A stretch of 9,006 nt of DNA from Bacillota bacterium (GTDB lineage: Bacteria > Bacillota > Dethiobacteria > DTU022): contig JAAZPS010000139.1 in NCBI GenBank assembly GCA_012797095.1, positions 1 to 9,006 on the forward strand. Reading direction: 5' to 3'. Below are positions 6,262-9,006 of this stretch, piece by piece. The position numbers and the translations under genes were made by a program. The notes beneath the pieces are model-generated. The model was not told where the DNA came from and ran no database searches. It was given only the letters and a program-made list of their open reading frames with translations. Positions within the stretch are counted from its first letter, which is position 1. Each line of letters starts with the position of its first letter.

Positions 6262-6290
6262 TTTATACACCACTGCCCCCCCCTTGTCAA
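6262..6290 (-). promoter_or_regulatory. SigA-type promoter of the repressor-feoAB-mrp operon
   Basis: On the minus strand TTGACA (6290-6285) and TATAAA (6267-6262) are separated by exactly 17 nt. The start point is expected near 6255, inside the operator. The spacer contains a run of eight G (6283-6276), whose slippage would change the spacing. This is a near-consensus, strong promoter, consistent with a gene set that is kept off by a repressor and released when iron is low. Confidence 0.85.
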
Positions 6291-6298
6291 GCGCCGGA

Positions 6299-6321
6299 TA
6301 AAAATAAAGGCTGGATGAGCC
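6299..6321 (-). terminator. Weak candidate terminator after tatC
   Basis: About 24 nt past the tatC stop the minus strand reads GGCT-CATCC-AGCC (6321-6309), a 4-bp stem with a 5-nt loop, followed by TTTATTTTTA. The stem is short for an intrinsic terminator, but the T-rich tail and the position just before a new promoter fit one. Read-through into the iron operon is possible. Confidence 0.35.
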
Positions 6322-6344
6322 ACAAGACCGGGCACGGCTTGCAA

Positions 6345-7154
6345 TCAGGGCTCTGCCGGATGCCCCGCTGCCGCTGTTTTGGGCCGCCGGCGCTGGGCAA
6401 AGGCAACCAGAAGGATGCCGCATTCGTATAGCAGGGTCAGCGGGATCGCCAGCATGATCTGTGAAAAAACATCCGGCGGGGTGAGCACCGCCGCAAGGAT
6501 CAGGATGATCACGATGGCAAATTTGCGGTTCCGCCGCAAAAAATCAGCCTTGAGGATGCCGATGGCACCGAGGAACCAGAAGATCAATGGAATCTGGAAG
6601 ACCAGGCCGAAAGCAAAGAGAAAGGAGGTGGCAAAGGAAAGATAGCGGGCGATGCTCCATTCTGCACCGATATCGGCGCTGGCAAAACTGAGGAAGAAAT
6701 TCATGGCAAAGGGAAAGACGACAAAATAGGCAAATAGCAGCCCCAGGAGAAAGAGCAGGCAGATCCCCACAACCGGCAAAAAGGCGCCCTTTGTCGATTT
6801 TTTGGTGATGGTCATGATCACCGCCACCACCTGGTAAAGCAGCAGTGGCATCGTGATCAGTACGCCGCAGATCAGCGCCAGGCGCAGATTGGCCATGAAG
6901 GCCTCACCCGGCGTCAGGAAGATCAGATTCACCGGTGGTTCCAGATCGGCGGGGAGCGTATTCCAGGGGAACTGCTGCAAAAACAATTTGTAGAAATGAA
7001 AGATATCCGGGGTAAAGGTGGGCAAAAGCAGGATATTCCGGATCTGGTTGACAAAAAGGTAACAGAGAACCGCTCCCGACAAAACGATCAAGAAGATCCA
7101 GACCAGCCTTTTGCGCAGCCCCCCCAGCAGGCGGAGCCAGTTATTCTGTTCCAT
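6345..7154 (-). CDS. tatC: TatC-family membrane protein lacking the twin-arginine contact glutamates
   Basis: A 269-residue protein with about six membrane segments and clear TatC hallmarks: LRKRL (13-17), LTPGEAF (80-86), FAYFVVFP (141-148) and LTPPDVFSQIMLAIP (224-238), the last two almost identical to E. coli. P45 matches E. coli P48 and D228 matches D211. TatC is the signal-binding core of the twin-arginine translocase. Here E. coli E15 (HLIELRKRL) corresponds to G12 and the loop Glu E103 (YKHERR) to about T121 in KKSTKG, with no acidic residue between 108 and 141; E170 corresponds to Q187. So the fold is kept but both signal-contacting glutamates are gone. No tatA is in the window. The ATG at 7154 follows GGGAG. 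It sits 25 nt after the unknown membrane protein and ends 103 nt before the repressor. It may be a divergent or specialised TatC. Confidence 0.9.
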   Translation of the reverse strand: MEQNNWLRLLGGLRKRLVWIFLIVLSGAVLCYLFVNQIRNILLLPTFTPDIFHFYKLFLQQFPWNTLPADLEPPVNLIFLTPGEAFMANLRLALICGVLITMPLLLYQVVAVIMTITKKSTKGAFLPVVGICLLFLLGLLFAYFVVFPFAMNFFLSFASADIGAEWSIARYLSFATSFLFAFGLVFQIPLIFWFLGAIGILKADFLRRNRKFAIVIILILAAVLTPPDVFSQIMLAIPLTLLYECGILLVAFAQRRRPKTAAAGHPAEP

Positions 7155-7179
7155 AGCCTCTCCCGACTAGCAGATTAGA

Positions 7180-7989
7180 TTATTCCTTTTTCTCCTTTTC
7201 TCGCTGCTGCAATGCCTTCTGATATTTTTCTGCTGTTTGATAGAGTTCTTTTTCCGGAGCCTCGCTTTCCAGAACCAGCGCGAGCTGATCCAGGGCCGCC
7301 GGCACCTCTTCAAGGTACTCACCCAGCAAAAAAGCATAAGCGTAGCGATCCGGATTGGTCAAATTGGCGCTGTCAGAAAGTTCTTCAAAATATTCTTTCA
7401 GCCAGGCGGTCTCCCCGGCAATACTCTCCGGGGGCTGCTCCGATACCTTCATGAATTCAATCAGCCCGAGAGCAGCGTAGGGATCGTTTTTTTCCCGGAG
7501 CAGCTCCTGCAGAGCACCGATCTCTTCATCGATGAACCGATCATCCTCACCGAGATCGCTGTACAGATAGAGCAGCTGTAGCCGGTGTTCCGGATGATCC
7601 GGTTCCAGCTCGACCAGATCGCGGCTGTGCTGTTTCAGGGCTGCTTCGTAGCCCTTCACTTTTTCATCATCAACCTCATCGCCGGCCTTCTCGATCTGGA
7701 TCAGCAGGCGGTAATTCTTGCAGAGCTCGCTGAGCACACCCGCTGCGGCCCCGTATTCGGCAATATACTGCTCCAGCCTTTCAACCTCACCCGAACAGTA
7801 GCTGCGATACTCTTCCATATCGAACTGCTTCTCCGGGGGAGCGGTGCTGCCCTGACCGCGGTTCAGCAGGTGTCCGGCATAGGCCGCAATGGCCGACAGA
7901 GCCATCGCCACGGCCAGTATTGCAGCTATGATTGCCGCCCAGCGCTGTCTCCGGTCCTTTTTTTTGCTCCTGCTTTTATTATCAGACAA
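7180..7989 (-). CDS. Membrane-anchored acidic helical-repeat (TPR-like) protein, unknown function
   Basis: I do not recognise a named family. The 269-residue protein starts with a Lys/Arg-rich cytoplasmic segment (residues 5-16), then one hydrophobic segment (about 18-39, Ala-rich), then a linker and a long acidic, all-helical domain. This domain has TPR-like spacing, for example VELEPDHPEHRLQLLYLYSDLG (about 126-147) and PYAALGLIEF, and ends in a charged QQREKEKKE tail. The positive N-terminus predicts the helical domain on the outside, as a signal anchor or, less likely, after signal cleavage. The start is TTG at 7989, supported by GAAGAGGG at 5-nt spacing; no ATG is available. Its own promoter lies at 8077-8049 and tatC follows after 25 nt, so the two are probably co-transcribed. 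A scaffolding role at the membrane is possible but unproven. Confidence 0.8.
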   Translation of the reverse strand: MSDNKSRSKKKDRRQRWAAIIAAILAVAMALSAIAAYAGHLLNRGQGSTAPPEKQFDMEEYRSYCSGEVERLEQYIAEYGAAAGVLSELCKNYRLLIQIEKAGDEVDDEKVKGYEAALKQHSRDLVELEPDHPEHRLQLLYLYSDLGEDDRFIDEEIGALQELLREKNDPYAALGLIEFMKVSEQPPESIAGETAWLKEYFEELSDSANLTNPDRYAYAFLLGEYLEEVPAALDQLALVLESEAPEKELYQTAEKYQKALQQREKEKKE

Positions 7990-8048
7990 ATTATCCCTCT
8001 TCCCGGCGTGATCCGCCCAGATATCGCTTGGTTTCAGCAGCGAAGGTA

Positions 8049-8077
8049 ATTATACAACTTAATGATGACTCCTTCAA
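8049..8077 (-). promoter_or_regulatory. SigA-type promoter of the TPR-like protein-tatC unit
   Basis: On the minus strand TTGAAG (8077-8072) and TATAAT (8054-8049) are 17 nt apart in the only sizeable gap (7990-8094) between the zinc-ribbon gene and the TPR-like gene. The start point would be near 8042, giving a leader of about 50 nt that ends in the GAAGAGGG ribosome site before the TTG start. The -10 is a perfect consensus and the -35 matches four of six bases. Confidence 0.7.
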
Positions 8078-8094
8078 GAAGAACGTCGGCCAGC

Positions 8095-8835
8095 TCATTC
8101 AACCGGCCCGGGCAGGCTTTCCTCCCCGGCGAAGCGAACCAGCAGGCGGCCGCAATTTTCACAGTAGACCACCGCCTGGGGATCATAAAGAAAACCCCGC
8201 TGAGCCGATGAAATAAAAACCCGGCACCCCTGGCAGATATCGTTGATCACGCGGGCCACCCCGCGGCCCTGATACCGTTCAGAAATATTCCGGTAAAGCT
8301 GCAGCCGTTTCGGTTCAATCTGCTCGACAAGCAGCCCGCGCCGCTCTTCCAGCTTTTTCAGCTGCCCTCCGAGGCGAGCCAGCTCTTCGTCAAGCAGCTG
8401 CTGCCGCTTCTGCATCTCTGCGGCGGCTACATCTTTCCGGCCGGCCAGATCCCCGATCAGCTCTTCCTGCTTCTCCATCGATTCCATCAACCCGAGCAGA
8501 TTATCCTCCAGGGTGAGCTGCTTCTGCTTGACCGAACGCAGCTTGACCTCCATCTGCTCGAGCTCTTTCACATTCTTTGTTTCACCGCTGTAGAGCCTTT
8601 GGTGCAGCTCGCCATGTTCGGCGGTGATCGTCTCCAGATCAAGCTCTCCCCTTCTCAATTTCTTCTGCTGCTCCCTGAGAGCCTGCTCTGCCCGGTTCAG
8701 CTCCTGTTCAATCTGCTCCAGGTTTCCTGCAGCTTCCCTTGCTTCCAGATGAAAAGGGTTCTCTTCAAGTTTCTCCACAAGTACGCCGATGGCCAGATCG
8801 AGCTCCTGCAATTCCCACAAACATTTCAACGACAA
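8095..8835 (-). CDS. COG1579-type coiled-coil protein with C4 zinc ribbon
   Basis: A protein of about 246 residues. It opens with the family motif LWELQELDLAI, continues as a long coiled coil with the conserved LYSGETKNVKELEQME patch in the middle, and ends in a zinc ribbon: CQGC, then 20 residues, then CENCGRLLVRF. The four cysteines are expected to bind Zn2+. The family (PF02591 type) is widespread in Firmicutes and often follows a Nif3-like gene, as here; a nucleic-acid role has been suggested but is not settled. I choose the TTG at 8835 because GAGGTGA lies 5 nt upstream and the N-terminus then fits the family. A GTG at 8877, only 4 nt after the previous stop, would add 14 residues but has no properly spaced ribosome site. 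It is probably co-transcribed with the Nif3-like gene. Confidence 0.9.
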   Translation of the reverse strand: MSLKCLWELQELDLAIGVLVEKLEENPFHLEAREAAGNLEQIEQELNRAEQALREQQKKLRRGELDLETITAEHGELHQRLYSGETKNVKELEQMEVKLRSVKQKQLTLEDNLLGLMESMEKQEELIGDLAGRKDVAAAEMQKRQQLLDEELARLGGQLKKLEERRGLLVEQIEPKRLQLYRNISERYQGRGVARVINDICQGCRVFISSAQRGFLYDPQAVVYCENCGRLLVRFAGEESLPGPVE

Positions 8836-8881
8836 AGATTTCACCTCTTTCGACAGCTGCCCTGAAAAAAACTTCACCCCC

Positions 8882-9006
8882 CTACAGGTACCGCCACCGG
8901 GGCGGCTGCGCTGCCGCAGCGGCCACAGCGGTCTTCAGACCGGCCTCGCGGAGGGAGGCGCGCAGATAATCTACCAGGTAATCAACAACGGGCTGCTCCG
9001 TCCCGC
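8882..9006 (-). CDS. Nif3-like dinuclear metal-centre protein, C-terminal fragment (5' part off window)
   Basis: The last 40 codons of a gene entering from beyond 9006 and ending in TAG (8884-8882). The visible start GTEQPVVDYLVDYLR matches the end of Nif3/DUF34/YqfO proteins, where a GHxxTE-like motif supplies a metal ligand and an amphipathic helix follows. The closing RWRYL corresponds to the usual PFxYL-type end. The order Nif3-like then COG1579 zinc ribbon is a known Firmicute neighbourhood and supports the call. The metal-binding histidines and catalytic core are outside the window. Nif3 proteins form metal-containing hexamers of uncertain function. The identity rests on a short tail plus context, so it is likely but not certain. 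Confidence 0.7.
   Translation of the reverse strand, partial: GTEQPVVDYLVDYLRASLREAGLKTAVAAAAAQPPRWRYL

Noticed and set aside
7938..7989. Twin-arginine signal in the TPR-like protein (DRRQRW before the hydrophobic segment) next to tatC
   Set aside because: The residues after RR are Q-R-W, not the hydrophobic pair of the Tat consensus, and the basic stretch fits an ordinary positive-inside anchor.
1..9006. CRISPR arrays, insertion sequences, tRNA or rRNA genes, attachment sites
   Set aside because: No regular direct repeats, no transposase-like frames, no terminal inverted repeats and no tRNA-like or rRNA segments were recognised on either strand.

Overview
All supportable genes in this GC-rich window lie on the minus strand, so the genetic order runs from 9006 down to 1. 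The organism is probably an anaerobic member of the Bacillota (clostridial or peptococcal type). This rests on strong AGGAGG-type ribosome binding sites with occasional TTG or GTG starts, the pair Nif3-like protein plus coiled-coil zinc-ribbon protein (a common Firmicute neighbourhood), feoA/feoB as separate small genes, and MinD ATPases with ferredoxin inserts, which are typical of strict anaerobes. The taxon is inference; no rRNA or tRNA is present to settle it.

Region 9006-8095 holds the last 40 residues of a Nif3/DUF34-like protein and then a complete COG1579-type coiled-coil zinc-ribbon protein. A good sigma-70/SigA-type promoter (TTGAAG-17-TATAAT, 8077-8049) then drives a two-gene unit: an unrecognised membrane-anchored helical-repeat protein (7989-7180) and a TatC homolog (7154-6345). 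This TatC keeps the family fold motifs but lacks both glutamates that contact the twin-arginine signal in E. coli TatC, and no tatA is visible.

Region 6290-1 looks like one long iron-responsive operon. A near-consensus promoter (TTGACA-17-TATAAA) is overlaid at its start point by a perfect 6-bp-arm palindrome, GTTAGGTTTGCCTAAC, which resembles DtxR/IdeR operators. The first gene encodes a DtxR/MntR-family repressor, followed by feoA, feoB (ferrous iron uptake), an Mrp/NBP35-type P-loop ATPase, two small proteins of the NifX/NafY/orange-protein/IssA family, and two tandem MinD-type ATPases with two [4Fe-4S]-type ferredoxin motifs each. The last one runs off the window.

The most interesting reading is that an orange-protein-like (ORP) or IssA-like metal-sulfur module (mrp + two NifX-family proteins + two ferredoxin-MinD ATPases) is wired directly behind the Feo importer and under the same iron repressor. 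This suggests a path from ferrous iron uptake to assembly or storage of a metal-sulfur cluster. The 317-bp gap inside the module (1698-2014) contains a strong hairpin and what may be a frameshifted remnant of a small Gly-rich gene. No CRISPR, insertion sequence, tRNA or rRNA was seen.
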